From positions 372,001 through 436,000 of the forward strand of contig NZ_JAVKCH010000040.1 of the NCBI RefSeq assembly GCF_040222815.1: DNA of 64,000 bases. The letters run 5' to 3'. This DNA comes from Imperialibacter sp040222815 (GTDB lineage Bacteria > Bacteroidota > Bacteroidia > Cytophagales > Cyclobacteriaceae). Position 1 is the stretch's first letter; the number at the start of each line of letters is the position of its first letter. Position numbers and translations under genes: made by a program. Below the pieces are notes generated by a model. It had not been told where the DNA came from, ran no database searches, and saw nothing but the letters and a program-made list of their open reading frames with translations. Below, in pieces: positions 34,726 through 43,798 of this stretch.

Positions 34726-36396
34726 CTAGAATTTTAAATGGTGGGTGGCTGCGACGTCGCTGGCAAGTTCGTAACCAGCATCCATGTGTCGGAAGACACC
34801 CATGGCTGGGTCATTGAAGAGCACCCGGCGAAGGCACCTTTCTGCTCTTTCGGTGCCATCGGCCAATACCACCATGCCAGCATGCTGGGAGTAGCCCATG
34901 CCCACACCACCACCATGATGGAATGACACCCAGGTGGCACCGCCGGCTGTATTCCCCATGAGATTAAGTAACGGCCAATCGGAAACGGCATCGGATCCGT
35001 CGAGCATGCCTTCCGTTTCTCTGTTGGGCGATGCCACGGAGCCGCAGTCGAGGTGGTCACGGCCAATGACGATGGGTGCTTTTACTTTGCCTGTTTTCAC
35101 CAGGTCGTTAAAGATCAGACCGGCCTTTTCCCGCTCTCCCATGCCCAGCCAGCAAATACGGCAAGGCAGACCTTGAAAGGCTATTTTTTCTCTGGCTTGT
35201 TGCAACCAATTGATGAGGTGAGTGTTTTCTGGAAAAGCGTCCATTAAGGCCCTATCGGTAGTGTAAATATCTTCAGGATCACCAGACAGTGCAGCCCAGC
35301 GAAAAGGGCCTTTGCCTTCACAAAACAGCGGGCGAATGTAAGCCGGGACAAAACCGGGGAAATCAAAAGCGTTGGCCTCACCGCCCTGCCGGGCAAATTC
35401 CCGGAGGTTGTTGCCATAGTCAAATACCTGGCTTCCACGTTTCTTCATTTCGAGCATAAAGCCTACATGGCGGGCCATGCTTTTCAGTGACCGCTCCTTG
35501 TATTTCACTGGGTTCTTCATTCGAAGAATTTCTGCATCGGTCAGCGATAGCCCATTTGGCACATAGCCAAAGACAGGGTCGTGTGCAGATGTCTGGTCGG
35601 TGAGCACGTCAGGCGTAATATTGTCTTTCAAAAGCATTTCCAGCACATCGCCAATGTCGCCCACCAAGCCGACCGAGATGCTTTCCTTCTTTTCTTTGGC
35701 TTCCAGCACCCATTTCACCGCTTCGTCATAAGAGTCGGTCATTTTATCAATGTACCGGGTGTGCAGGCGTTTCCTGATTCTTTCGGGGTCAATATCGACA
35801 CCCAGGAAAGTAGCTCCTGCCATGGTCGCTGCCAGTGGTTGAGCACCGCCCATGCCACCAAGACCGCCTGAAACCAACAGCTTTCCCCTGAGGCCTCCTC
35901 CAAAGTGCTGCTTGCCACATTCCACAAAGGTTTCGTAGGTTCCCTGAAGGATGCCCTGAGAACCAATGTAAATCCAACTGCCAGCCGTCATCTGGCCGTA
36001 CATCATCAGTCCCCGCTCCTTCAGCTCCTGAAAATGCTCCCAATTGGCCCACGCTGGTACCAGATTGCTGTTAGCTATGAGCACTCTTGGAGCTTCTGGA
36101 TGCGTTCGAAGCACACCGACTGGCTTGCCAGACTGAATGAGCAGGCTATGCTCGTCATCCAACTGAAGGAGCATCTCAATGATTTTCCTGGCCGACTCCA
36201 CATTTCTGGCTGCCTGACCAGTGCCGCCGTACACTACCAGCTCAGCTGGGTTTTCAGCGACTTCAGCGTCGAGGTTGTTGAGGAACATCCGCAATGGTGC
36301 TTCAGTTTGCCACGACCTGGCGTTCAGGGTTGATCCAGTGGGCGCTTTGTAGGTTGGGTGGCTAGCGTAAGTATCAAGAAAGGCTGAAAGATTCAT
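34726..36396 (-). CDS. hutU: Urocanate hydratase
   Basis: Second step of histidine degradation, converting urocanate to imidazolonepropionate with tightly bound NAD+. 556 residues, the family length. Signatures: YGGTGQAARNVESARKI, GGLGGMGGAQPLAATMAGA (NAD-binding glycine run) and the C-terminal HHGGGVGMGYSQHAGMVV. Its start overlaps the end of hutH by 23 nt, so the two are translationally coupled. Confidence 0.97.
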   Translation of the reverse strand: MNLSAFLDTYASHPTYKAPTGSTLNARSWQTEAPLRMFLNNLDAEVAENPAELVVYGGTGQAARNVESARKIIEMLLQLDDEHSLLIQSGKPVGVLRTHPEAPRVLIANSNLVPAWANWEHFQELKERGLMMYGQMTAGSWIYIGSQGILQGTYETFVECGKQHFGGGLRGKLLVSGGLGGMGGAQPLAATMAGATFLGVDIDPERIRKRLHTRYIDKMTDSYDEAVKWVLEAKEKKESISVGLVGDIGDVLEMLLKDNITPDVLTDQTSAHDPVFGYVPNGLSLTDAEILRMKNPVKYKERSLKSMARHVGFMLEMKKRGSQVFDYGNNLREFARQGGEANAFDFPGFVPAYIRPLFCEGKGPFRWAALSGDPEDIYTTDRALMDAFPENTHLINWLQQAREKIAFQGLPCRICWLGMGEREKAGLIFNDLVKTGKVKAPIVIGRDHLDCGSVASPNRETEGMLDGSDAVSDWPLLNLMGNTAGGATWVSFHHGGGVGMGYSQHAGMVVLADGTERAERCLRRVLFNDPAMGVFRHMDAGYELASDVAATHHLKF

Positions 36397-37951
36397 ACAG
36401 GTCTCCTTTTAAGTTGATATTGTTTGATTGGGCAACCTCAAGTGCGGCACTGGTGAGTTCCCCCGATGCAACTATCTCCCTTGCTACAGCGATGTCATCG
36501 CCAAATATCCTGTCTTCCTCTGCGTGGTCTATCTTTTGTCGCACCAGCTCATGACAGGCGTCCAGGATCACCCCCGACTTCATCGGCTTTCGGTAATCGA
36601 AGGCCTGGGCGGCACACACCAGCTCTACGGCCAGTATATTCTCCAGGTTATCCAGCACGGTGTTCAGCTTTCTGCCACTGATTGAGCCCATGCTCACATG
36701 ATCCTCCTGACCGAGTGACGTAGGAATACTGTCGGCACTGGCAGGGAAACAAAGACTTTTGTTTTCGCTCACCAGAGCAGCAGAGGTGTATTGGGGAATC
36801 ATGAAACCGGAATTAATGCCGGTATTGCGCATCAGCAGCTTCGGCAGACCTTCAACATCCCCTTCTAACAATTGGTACGTACGTCTGTCTGAAATACTAC
36901 CAATTTCGGCAGAAGCCAGCGTGGCGTAGTCTAACGGCATGGCCAGCAACTGCCCATGGAAGTTACCTCCGCTGATGGTTTTCCCTGCGCTAAAGATGAC
37001 GGGATTATCGGTGACGCTGTTGATTTCTATTTCGGTCAGTTCTTTAAGATGGAGCCATGCGTTGCGGGAAGCACCATGCACCTGAGGCATACAACGGAAG
37101 CTGTATGGATCCTGCACACGCCCACAGTTGGCATGTGAAGCGACCATCTCGGAGTTTTGCAGCATTATTCTGAGTCTGTGGGCCACATGCATTGAGCCCT
37201 GAAAAGCCCGAAGCCGGTGCAGTGCCGGGTCGAACGGGCTGGCAGAACCGAGCACTCCTTCGAGGCTCATGGCTCCTATGATGTCGGCCGTTTCCAGCAG
37301 GTTGTGTAGTCTGTACAACCCCAGAACGGCAAAGGAGGCAATGAACTGCGTGCCATTGATAAGTGCAAGGCCTTCTTTTGCGCCAAGCTCAATAGGCTTG
37401 ATGCCCTCTTTTTGGAAGATAGCACCAGTTTCAACCCAGTTGTTTCCATCCCACACCTTGCCAAGCCCAATCAACGGAAGAAACATGTGAGCCAATGGTG
37501 CCAGGTCACCCGACGCCCCGACGGATCCCTGAGACGGCACATACGGTAGATAACCTGTTGTCAGATGCCAGATCATGCGTTCCAACACTTCCGTGGAAAT
37601 GCCGGAATAGCCCTGACTCAGCGACTGCAGCTTGGTGATGAGCATCAAACGGACGATGTCCAAAGGAACGGGTGCCCCTACCCCCACACTGTGGCTGCGT
37701 AGTATATTGTCCTGTAACTTTCGGGTGTCGCTGGCGGCTATCTGGGTATTGCACAAAGGTCCAAAGCCGGTATTGATGCCATAAACAACCTTATTGCTTT
37801 CTACAATTTGGTCAACATGGCTTCGACTTTGTTCAATCTTTTCTCTGGCGGCTCGGGTGATCTCAACACCAACCTCCTGCTGGCAAACCCTCATGAGAAG
37901 ACCGACAGATAGCCGGTCTTCTCCAGGGTGAAAATTCACTGACGTGGGCAT
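36374..37951 (-). CDS. hutH: Histidine ammonia-lyase
   Basis: First step of histidine degradation: histidine to urocanate and ammonia. 525 residues. The MIO cofactor tripeptide Ala-Ser-Gly is present in GSVGASGDLAPLAHM, and the tyrosine motif INTGFGPL is intact. First gene of the minus-strand hut operon, divergent from a LysR-type regulator. Confidence 0.96.
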   Translation of the reverse strand: MPTSVNFHPGEDRLSVGLLMRVCQQEVGVEITRAAREKIEQSRSHVDQIVESNKVVYGINTGFGPLCNTQIAASDTRKLQDNILRSHSVGVGAPVPLDIVRLMLITKLQSLSQGYSGISTEVLERMIWHLTTGYLPYVPSQGSVGASGDLAPLAHMFLPLIGLGKVWDGNNWVETGAIFQKEGIKPIELGAKEGLALINGTQFIASFAVLGLYRLHNLLETADIIGAMSLEGVLGSASPFDPALHRLRAFQGSMHVAHRLRIMLQNSEMVASHANCGRVQDPYSFRCMPQVHGASRNAWLHLKELTEIEINSVTDNPVIFSAGKTISGGNFHGQLLAMPLDYATLASAEIGSISDRRTYQLLEGDVEGLPKLLMRNTGINSGFMIPQYTSAALVSENKSLCFPASADSIPTSLGQEDHVSMGSISGRKLNTVLDNLENILAVELVCAAQAFDYRKPMKSGVILDACHELVRQKIDHAEEDRIFGDDIAVAREIVASGELTSAALEVAQSNNINLKGDLYESFSLS

Positions 37952-37980
37952 AATTTGGGTTAAAGTTGCCTATCCGGAAC

Positions 37981-38044
37981 GAACTGACCCCTAGACCTAT
38001 GAAAATCAATCAGTTCTAACCGATGTAAGCATTTCTCAAATCTA
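37981..38044 (-). promoter_or_regulatory. hut divergent control region
   Basis: The 138-bp hutH-lysR gap carries an inverted repeat GAACTGA (37981-37987) / TCAGTTC (38010-38016). On the minus strand it also has an exact -7 match TAGATTTG (38037-38044) for hutH, though the -33 element is weak. The inverted repeat lies downstream of that -7 box in the hutH direction. It is a candidate regulator site; assignment to the adjacent LysR protein is inference. Confidence 0.4.
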
Positions 38045-38089
38045 CTCACTACCTTTAATTACTAAAAATACCTTTTATATCAACAACTA

Positions 38090-38989
38090 ATGCCTATAAG
38101 TAATCAGTTAGAGCTTCGCCATTTTAAGTATTTTCTGGAAGTGGCAGAGGAGCTTCATTTCAGGAAAGCGGCCGAAAAGCTGTTTATCACCCAGCCGGGG
38201 CTCAGCCGCCAGATACAGCAGCTGGAAGAAGAGCTGGACGTAAAGTTGTTTGTCAGAAATAAGAGGAACGTAGCATTGACGGCTCCTGGAAAATACCTTC
38301 AACAAGAGCTCAAGGGTGTTATCAATAACCTCGATTTCATTGTCAAGCAGCTCAAGATGATTGAGGCCGGAGACGACGGTGAGGTACGGATAGGCTTTGT
38401 TGGATCGGCTATGCAAAGAGTCATTCCGAAGGTATTGCTGGAGATCAATGAAAAGTATCCTTCGATCCATACTACATTGACCGAAATGGCTAACCAGGAA
38501 CAGCTGGAAGGGCTTATGCACGACAAACTGGATATTGGATTTGTGAGACTAGAGCATGTACCACAGGAAATGCAATTGGTGACGGTTTTCGAGGATACTT
38601 TTTCGCTGGCGCTACCTCAGGATCACCCAATGAACGAAGACAGCTTTGTGGATCTGCATCAGTTAAAGGAGGAAAACTTTATCCTGTTTTCGAGCGACTA
38701 TAGCGTCGATTATTTTAATCAGTTCATGAATATATTTGAAGCCAGTGGCTTTCGTCCGAAGGTTTCACATCGCTCTGTGCACGCCAGTACAATCTTCAGG
38801 CTTGTAGAGAATAAGCTTGGGATTGCCATAGTGCCGACTACTCTTAAAGAAGGCTTCAGCCTGAAGGTGAAGTTTATCGAGTTGAAAAATGGAAAGCAAA
38901 CGGCCCGGTTGTCGGCGATGTGGAAAAGGGACAACGAGAATCCGGCGTTAAGGAAGTTTTTGGAGGTGATGTTGGGGGATTGCGGTTAA
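38090..38989 (+). CDS. LysR-type transcriptional regulator (probable hut regulator)
   Basis: 299 residues: N-terminal winged helix-turn-helix (LRHFKYFLEVAEELHFRKAA, then LFITQPGLSRQIQQLE) and a periplasmic-binding-protein-like effector domain beginning near VRIGFVGSAMQRVIP. Divergently transcribed from hutH, the typical arrangement for a LysR protein controlling the neighbouring pathway; the inducer could be urocanate or histidine (inference). Followed by a long repeat block. Confidence 0.9.
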   Translation: MPISNQLELRHFKYFLEVAEELHFRKAAEKLFITQPGLSRQIQQLEEELDVKLFVRNKRNVALTAPGKYLQQELKGVINNLDFIVKQLKMIEAGDDGEVRIGFVGSAMQRVIPKVLLEINEKYPSIHTTLTEMANQEQLEGLMHDKLDIGFVRLEHVPQEMQLVTVFEDTFSLALPQDHPMNEDSFVDLHQLKEENFILFSSDYSVDYFNQFMNIFEASGFRPKVSHRSVHASTIFRLVENKLGIAIVPTTLKEGFSLKVKFIELKNGKQTARLSAMWKRDNENPALRKFLEVMLGDCG

Positions 38990-39246
38990 AGCACAGGGTT
39001 GAAACCCAACGCTAAAAACAATAGAATTGATGGAGATTGGATCGCTTGGAATGCAACGAAAATGCGTCGGGTTGAAACCCAGCGCCGAAAAAACCGCCTC
39101 GATAGGGCTTGGAACTCCCTGAAACAGCGTCGGGTTGAAACCCAACGCTAAAGAAAATCGCCCCGATGGGGCTTCGGGATGCTCTGAAAATGCGCCGGGT
39201 TGAAACCTGCGCTGAAAAAGATCGCCCCGATGGGGCTTGGAACGCA
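38987..39246 (+). repeat. Tandem two-hairpin palindromic repeats, array A
   Basis: Four ~65-bp units begin near 38987 (degenerate), 39064, 39126 and 39191. Each has a first hairpin (GGGTTGAAACCC core with GCGT/ACGC outer stem), an A-rich linker and a second hairpin (GCCCCGATGGGGC). The units lie between the convergent lysR and TPR-protein genes. The frame through them gives a repetitive peptide (PSGRFSLALGFNP-like) that I regard as spurious. Confidence 0.85.
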
Positions 39247-39254
39247 CTGAAACA

Positions 39255-39436
39255 GGATCAAGCGGAAAATCTGGGGGTTGCCCTGTAAATCCAATATCCC
39301 AAGTGGTCATAAAAAAGCAAAAGGTCCAAGCCCATCCGACTGGAGAAGCCCGGCCGGGCGAGACGCATTGAACCAATTTTGCTTTTTTATTTAACCACAA
39401 ACGAAACATTCGATCCCCAGAAATACACATTGATCC
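39255..39436. mobile_element. Probable 182-bp MITE inserted in the repeat array
   Basis: Imperfect terminal inverted repeats GGATCAA-N8-TCTGGGG at the left and the exact complement spacing at the right (CCCCAGA-N8-TTGATCC). Direct repeats CTGAAACA abut both ends (39247-39254 and 39437-39444). Inside are an inverted pair AAAAAAGCAAAA / TTTTGCTTTTTT and the 12-bp palindrome GCCCGGCCGGGC. No transposase. Caveat: CTGAAACA is also the native linker of the array. Confidence 0.6.
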
Positions 39437-39443
39437 CTGAAAC

Positions 39444-39567
39444 AGCGTCGGGTTGAAACCCAACGCTAAAGAATATCGCCCCGATGGGGCTTCGGGATGC
39501 TCTGAAAATGCGCCGGGTTGAAACCCAACGCTGAAAAAAATCGCCCCGATGGGGCTTTGAAGTGCCC
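39444..39567 (+). repeat. Tandem two-hairpin palindromic repeats, array B
   Basis: Two units (39444 and 39509) nearly identical, as a dimer, to the last two units of array A, differing at only a few positions. This points to a recent dimer duplication or to one array split by the element between them. Confidence 0.85.
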
Positions 39568-39637
39568 AAACCAATTACCTTTTTTTGATGCGTGGTTGCC
39601 AGCCTGGAAGGACAGGGATGATATCCTTAAATCGCAA

Positions 39638-42637
39638 TCAATCGAAGTTCCAGCTTTCACGTTCGGCTTCGATTTTGGCTACTTTCTCTGCGTATGCTCT
39701 TTCGAAGGCTTTGTATTCTTCGGATGGAAGCAGGTCGAGGAGTTGGATCACTCCATTTTCAGCATAGTTTTGGAAACCCATGTCGAGTGCCAGCCAAATG
39801 TATTTCCTGATCACTTCCGGGTTGTAGGGATTCGCCTCTATGTTGGCCACAAGCACGTCGTAGGCCGCTTCGTCCTCTTTCATTTCCCGCAGAAAATCGG
39901 CAGCAGCCATTGCCAGGGTGGCATTGAACGGATTGGTGACAATTGCTACCTTTAAAGCAGTTGCATTGTTCACCTTCACAGCCTGCGCAGCATTTACCCA
40001 CACCTGGCCATACTTTGGAGGCAGGCTATTGATCAAATCAGTGCTGTCCAGTTTTGACAGCCCACCCTCTTTGATCGCCAGTTCCAATTCCAAAATTGTC
40101 ATTTCAGGTTGTGCCCAGTCGTTTAGCAATGGATTGTCTATCAGCTGCTGTGCGGCTTGTGCGTCTCCGGCGTTGAAATAAGCCTGTGCGAGACAAACCA
40201 AGGCCGCTTTCTTCATGCTTTCACTTTCGAAAGCGACAAGGAGGTCATTTTGCTGCGTTTCATTCAGTCGCCGTCCAAACCAACGAAGGTACTGGTATCG
40301 TTGTTGGTCAGTGGTCAGATCGCTCAAGTCTTTGGTCTCCGACAACTTGAGCATAGATTCAGCAAGTGTTGACGTGCCCTCATGGGTTTCCAACAAAATC
40401 CATTTCAAAGTGGCCTGCTCCCAGTTTCCTGCCTCAGACAAGGCAATCGCCTGGTTGATATCAGCATCGGGGTAGTTTTCAGCCGAGGCACTTTCAAAAT
40501 ACTCCGCTGCTTTCATTGCCGCCCCCTGATCAAGCGCCATCACGCTCATTAAATGGAAGCAATAGCCCCTGTAGGTGGGAAACCCTTGCTGCACCCGGTT
40601 GAGGATCTGAATGGCTTGGGAAGCCTTGCCTTCGTAGTAAAGATGCAGCGCATGTGCAATGGACAACGGGCCGTAAAAACCCGCATTCGAAGAAGCACCA
40701 ACCATTGCAGGCAGTCTGTCGGTCAGTGTTCCCCCGGTCTGCCCAAGATCTACCAAGGCACTGTTGTAAACGAAAGGGAAAGTGAAGCCGGATAGCGTTG
40801 AGTCGGGTAGAAAAGGCTCCACCACTTCCGGGAGTTGCTTCGTGCCATTTTTAGCCATAGTGGCCAATGCATTGGTCAGGAAGCCAAAAGGTAGCTTGTC
40901 CTTCACTACCTCCTCTATTTCATCGGCACCCATTTGCTGGCCAGCCTTGAACGACACATATCCAAGATTGGCATTAGCAGCACGGCGGGAAAATTCCTCT
41001 CCGAGGCCCTGCTGTAAATAAAATGCTGCGGAGTCCAGAATATTGGTTGAAGAATAAAGCACGCCCAGGTTGTTGCCGATGTAGCCATTGGAAGGAAATT
41101 TGCTCTTCCCTTTCTGCAAAGCGAAAATGCCTTTAAAGAATTGGTCGGTATTTTGATATTGGTTGCTCAGGTTGACAAAAGCGTGGGGGGACGGGTTTTT
41201 GGCAGCTGCCAGCTCAAATCTATACAAGGCTTCCCCCAGCTTTTCTTTGCTGTTGGCGATGAAGCCTAGCTGATAGTTAGATTTGTGGTTTTGGTAACCA
41301 TACAATGCCCCCTGAAGATAGTACTGTTCGCTAAGCAACTGCTCATTTCGTACTTTGTACAAATCGCCCAATGAGTTGTAGTACCCTGCAATTGACTGAT
41401 TGAGGGCGACACGATTGGACAGCAAAAACAAAGCGGTCACAGCAATGGTACCCGCCAGGCGGTAAGTTGGATAAGGCAGGGTACCTTCTTTGAATACCAC
41501 CCGGTAGACCGGCAGGTTGCGCATCAACGGAGTGACAAAATTGACGATAATGTACAGGAGAAACATGACTCCAAAACCAAGTTGACTGAAAAGAATGGCA
41601 TCTTCGAACGCCTCCAGCACAGGGTCGTTGCCCTGCAACAGTTGGTAGCCAATGGTGGTGAAGCTAATGCCGCACAGCGCAATGTAGAAAACAGCGGCGA
41701 TGGGATAAAAAGGAGCTGTGCCTTCGTACCTGGCCTCTCTGGCTTTCAAACCCCAGAGACCTAAGACGGCTGCAAGGCCGAGCATCAGAAATTCGTTAAG
41801 ATAGAGAATGTCCCACGTGAGATAGCGGGCGTTATGTGCATAGGCCAAGCCCACATTGACGAGGTAGAATATACTGAACGTGAAAAAGTGCACCCAGTTT
41901 TTTGAGCCCGCCTGCGCTTTACCACTGGTGATCATTCGTAAGATGAAATAGACAACCTCGTGGCCTACCAACAAAGCAAACGCCACGACAATAATGACCG
42001 GAGCTGTGAAATTGTATTGAGCGAGTGTATAGAAAGGAGTTTCAATTTGCGAGCCAAAGTAGATAACTGCCGCAAGAAGTATGAATGATCCTGTGAAGGC
42101 AAAAAACCTTTTGACGAGAGGAATATGGCTTTTGAAGGCATGGAAATAGTAACTCAGCGGCAGAAAAAGCAATATTCCAATTGCCAGAGGCTTGTAGTCG
42201 TACCAACCGAAAAGAAGGAGCTGCTCCAGGCGCATCGAAATCAGCAGGGCTATGAAAACCACAGAGGCCACCATGTACCAAAACCTGGGGAGGTAAGTAG
42301 AAACGGCCAACAGAAGGCTGTAAAAAAGAGAGATAAGACCAAGATAAACGACACCGGCCCACGGGCGGATGATCCAGGTACTGCCCTCGAAATGCTGCTT
42401 GACCAGGTATACATCTGCTGGTATTTCCAGGTCGAAAAGGCCAACTGAAACACGATCCAACGCAAGTTTGACAGTCTCTGTTTCGGAGGTGAGGTACCAG
42501 TCAAGCACAAGGTGATGGCCAGCGATTTCGAAACCCAAAACGGTTAGAATGAGAAGGCTGGCGATGGCTGCTATGGCAACAAAAAGCCGCCTGAGTTCGA
42601 AAGGCCACTCCTTCCAGAAAGCCCGGCTTTCGTTCAT
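39638..42637 (-). CDS. Multi-pass membrane protein with C-terminal TPR repeats
   Basis: 999 residues. The first ~410 contain about 11 hydrophobic segments (for example LFVAIAAIASLLILTVLGFE near 18-38, VVYLGLISLFYSLLLAVSTY near 95-115). The remaining ~580 are helical TPR-type repeats (for example YYNSLGDLYKVRNEQLLSEQ, AFVNLSNQYQNTDQFFKGIF). No catalytic motif or named family recognised. It starts 1 nt after gatC, so it belongs to the plsC-gatC operon. A scaffold or envelope-sensing role is possible but is inference. Confidence 0.8.
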   Translation of the reverse strand: MNESRAFWKEWPFELRRLFVAIAAIASLLILTVLGFEIAGHHLVLDWYLTSETETVKLALDRVSVGLFDLEIPADVYLVKQHFEGSTWIIRPWAGVVYLGLISLFYSLLLAVSTYLPRFWYMVASVVFIALLISMRLEQLLLFGWYDYKPLAIGILLFLPLSYYFHAFKSHIPLVKRFFAFTGSFILLAAVIYFGSQIETPFYTLAQYNFTAPVIIVVAFALLVGHEVVYFILRMITSGKAQAGSKNWVHFFTFSIFYLVNVGLAYAHNARYLTWDILYLNEFLMLGLAAVLGLWGLKAREARYEGTAPFYPIAAVFYIALCGISFTTIGYQLLQGNDPVLEAFEDAILFSQLGFGVMFLLYIIVNFVTPLMRNLPVYRVVFKEGTLPYPTYRLAGTIAVTALFLLSNRVALNQSIAGYYNSLGDLYKVRNEQLLSEQYYLQGALYGYQNHKSNYQLGFIANSKEKLGEALYRFELAAAKNPSPHAFVNLSNQYQNTDQFFKGIFALQKGKSKFPSNGYIGNNLGVLYSSTNILDSAAFYLQQGLGEEFSRRAANANLGYVSFKAGQQMGADEIEEVVKDKLPFGFLTNALATMAKNGTKQLPEVVEPFLPDSTLSGFTFPFVYNSALVDLGQTGGTLTDRLPAMVGASSNAGFYGPLSIAHALHLYYEGKASQAIQILNRVQQGFPTYRGYCFHLMSVMALDQGAAMKAAEYFESASAENYPDADINQAIALSEAGNWEQATLKWILLETHEGTSTLAESMLKLSETKDLSDLTTDQQRYQYLRWFGRRLNETQQNDLLVAFESESMKKAALVCLAQAYFNAGDAQAAQQLIDNPLLNDWAQPEMTILELELAIKEGGLSKLDSTDLINSLPPKYGQVWVNAAQAVKVNNATALKVAIVTNPFNATLAMAAADFLREMKEDEAAYDVLVANIEANPYNPEVIRKYIWLALDMGFQNYAENGVIQLLDLLPSEEYKAFERAYAEKVAKIEAERESWNFD

Positions 42638-42638
42638 A

Positions 42639-42926
42639 TTATTCGATTACCTTAGGTACGATGAAGAACTTGTCGTCGTGCTGAGGGGCATTGGCAAGAC
42701 CTTCCTCCCGTGGAAGCTCTTCCGTTACTTTGTCCTCTCTGAAGGCGTTCAATTCATAAGACATGCTTACCAGGGGATCCACATCCTTTGTGTCCAGCTC
42801 GTTGAGTTTTTCCACCCAGGTCAGGATTTCGCTCAGGCTGTTGAGCATTTCCTTTTCGTTGGAAGGATCCAACTCAAGCCTGGCCAGGTGGGCCAGTTTG
42901 TGTAAAGTGTCTTTATCTATCTTCAT
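42639..42926 (-). CDS. gatC: Glutamyl/aspartyl-tRNA amidotransferase subunit C
   Basis: Small stabilising subunit of the GatCAB transamidosome. 95 residues with the family core KLAHLARLELDPSNEKEMLN and the C-terminal LPREEGLANAPQHDDKFFIV. Overlaps the plsC stop codon by 4 nt (ATGA). gatA and gatB are not in the window. Confidence 0.94.
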   Translation of the reverse strand: MKIDKDTLHKLAHLARLELDPSNEKEMLNSLSEILTWVEKLNELDTKDVDPLVSMSYELNAFREDKVTEELPREEGLANAPQHDDKFFIVPKVIE

Positions 42927-43678
42927 GTAGTTTCTTTTGCAAATTCCTCAGGAAAACGACTCCTGAGTTCTTCATCTATCACCTTAAAACACTCATCCTT
43001 CAGTTCGTTCACCCTGTCGATTGTCATTCCTTTGGTGTCGATGGGCTCATGAAGCACAATTTTAGGGCGTTTGAAACGAATGACAAAACGATTATCGTCG
43101 GGTAAAATTATCCAATTGTATGGAATGGTCACTGGAACAATAGGAATTTGTTTCTCAATGGCCATGCGAAAGGCACCATCCTTGAATGGCGTCATCTTCG
43201 GCGAATGCAACACTTTGATACCTCCTTCAGGGAAAATGATCACAGATTTTCCTTCGTCCAAAGCAATGGCAGCCCTTTTGTACACCTCTGCCCTGCTTCT
43301 GGCCCTCTCTCTGTCGACCATGATGTGTAACTTCCTAAACATAAAGCCAAACAACGGCACTTTGGCAATGCTGCTTTTGCCTACGAAAACGCAAGGAGAA
43401 TGCACAAACCCCATCACGGGGATGTCCAGGTAGGAAAAATGGTTTGAGCAGAAGATGTAGTTTTGGCGGCCGTCCCGTTTGAAGCGCCACTCCTCACCAA
43501 TAGGCAGGCCAATAAGGAAGAAGTACACAATCGCCCACCAGTAGTTTACTTTTAGCACCACTCTGGATGTCGACGGGTAATAGATGCCCAGCAGAAACCA
43601 CGGGAAAAGAATCAAAAACGTAATAGAAAATATCAGCAGGGCGTATCCTACATACAGCCGGTTGAAGAATAGCTTCAT
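42923..43678 (-). CDS. plsC: 1-acyl-sn-glycerol-3-phosphate acyltransferase
   Basis: Acylates lysophosphatidate to phosphatidate. 251 residues: an N-terminal hydrophobic anchor (about 10-60), the HX4D motif NHFSYLD, the FPEGG substrate motif and the later VPVTIPYNW block, all in the PlsC order. First gene of the plsC-gatC-TPR operon. Specificity within the lysophospholipid acyltransferase family is not certain. Confidence 0.9.
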   Translation of the reverse strand: MKLFFNRLYVGYALLIFSITFLILFPWFLLGIYYPSTSRVVLKVNYWWAIVYFFLIGLPIGEEWRFKRDGRQNYIFCSNHFSYLDIPVMGFVHSPCVFVGKSSIAKVPLFGFMFRKLHIMVDRERARSRAEVYKRAAIALDEGKSVIIFPEGGIKVLHSPKMTPFKDGAFRMAIEKQIPIVPVTIPYNWIILPDDNRFVIRFKRPKIVLHEPIDTKGMTIDRVNELKDECFKVIDEELRSRFPEEFAKETT

Positions 43679-43740
43679 GGGGCAAAAGTAGGGGAAATTT
43701 TAGAAAGCCCATGCCCTGACGACATCGCAACACGCCGGCT

Positions 43741-43794
43741 CCACTTCGCTACGATATAGCCAAGTAAACGACCATATCGGTAGCGACGAAGCGG
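43741..43794. repeat. Imperfect inverted repeat in intergenic region
   Basis: CCACTTCGCTACGATAT and ATATCGGTAGCGACGAAGCGG are complementary apart from small bulges, with a 16-nt loop, just past the oxidoreductase stop codon. No U-tract, so more like a palindromic repeat than an intrinsic terminator. Confidence 0.5.
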
Positions 43795-43798
43795 TTAA

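Noticed and set aside
38987..39567. Possible CRISPR array because of regularly spaced direct repeats.
   Set aside because: Whole ~65-bp units repeat with no unique spacers, each contains two hairpins, and no cas gene is in the window.
38948..39574. Minus-strand 208-codon frame with repeated PSGRFSLALGFNP-like segments.
   Set aside because: It is simply the palindromic repeat units and the inserted element read in one frame; repeated peptide periodicity follows the DNA repeats, and it overlaps the end of lysR.
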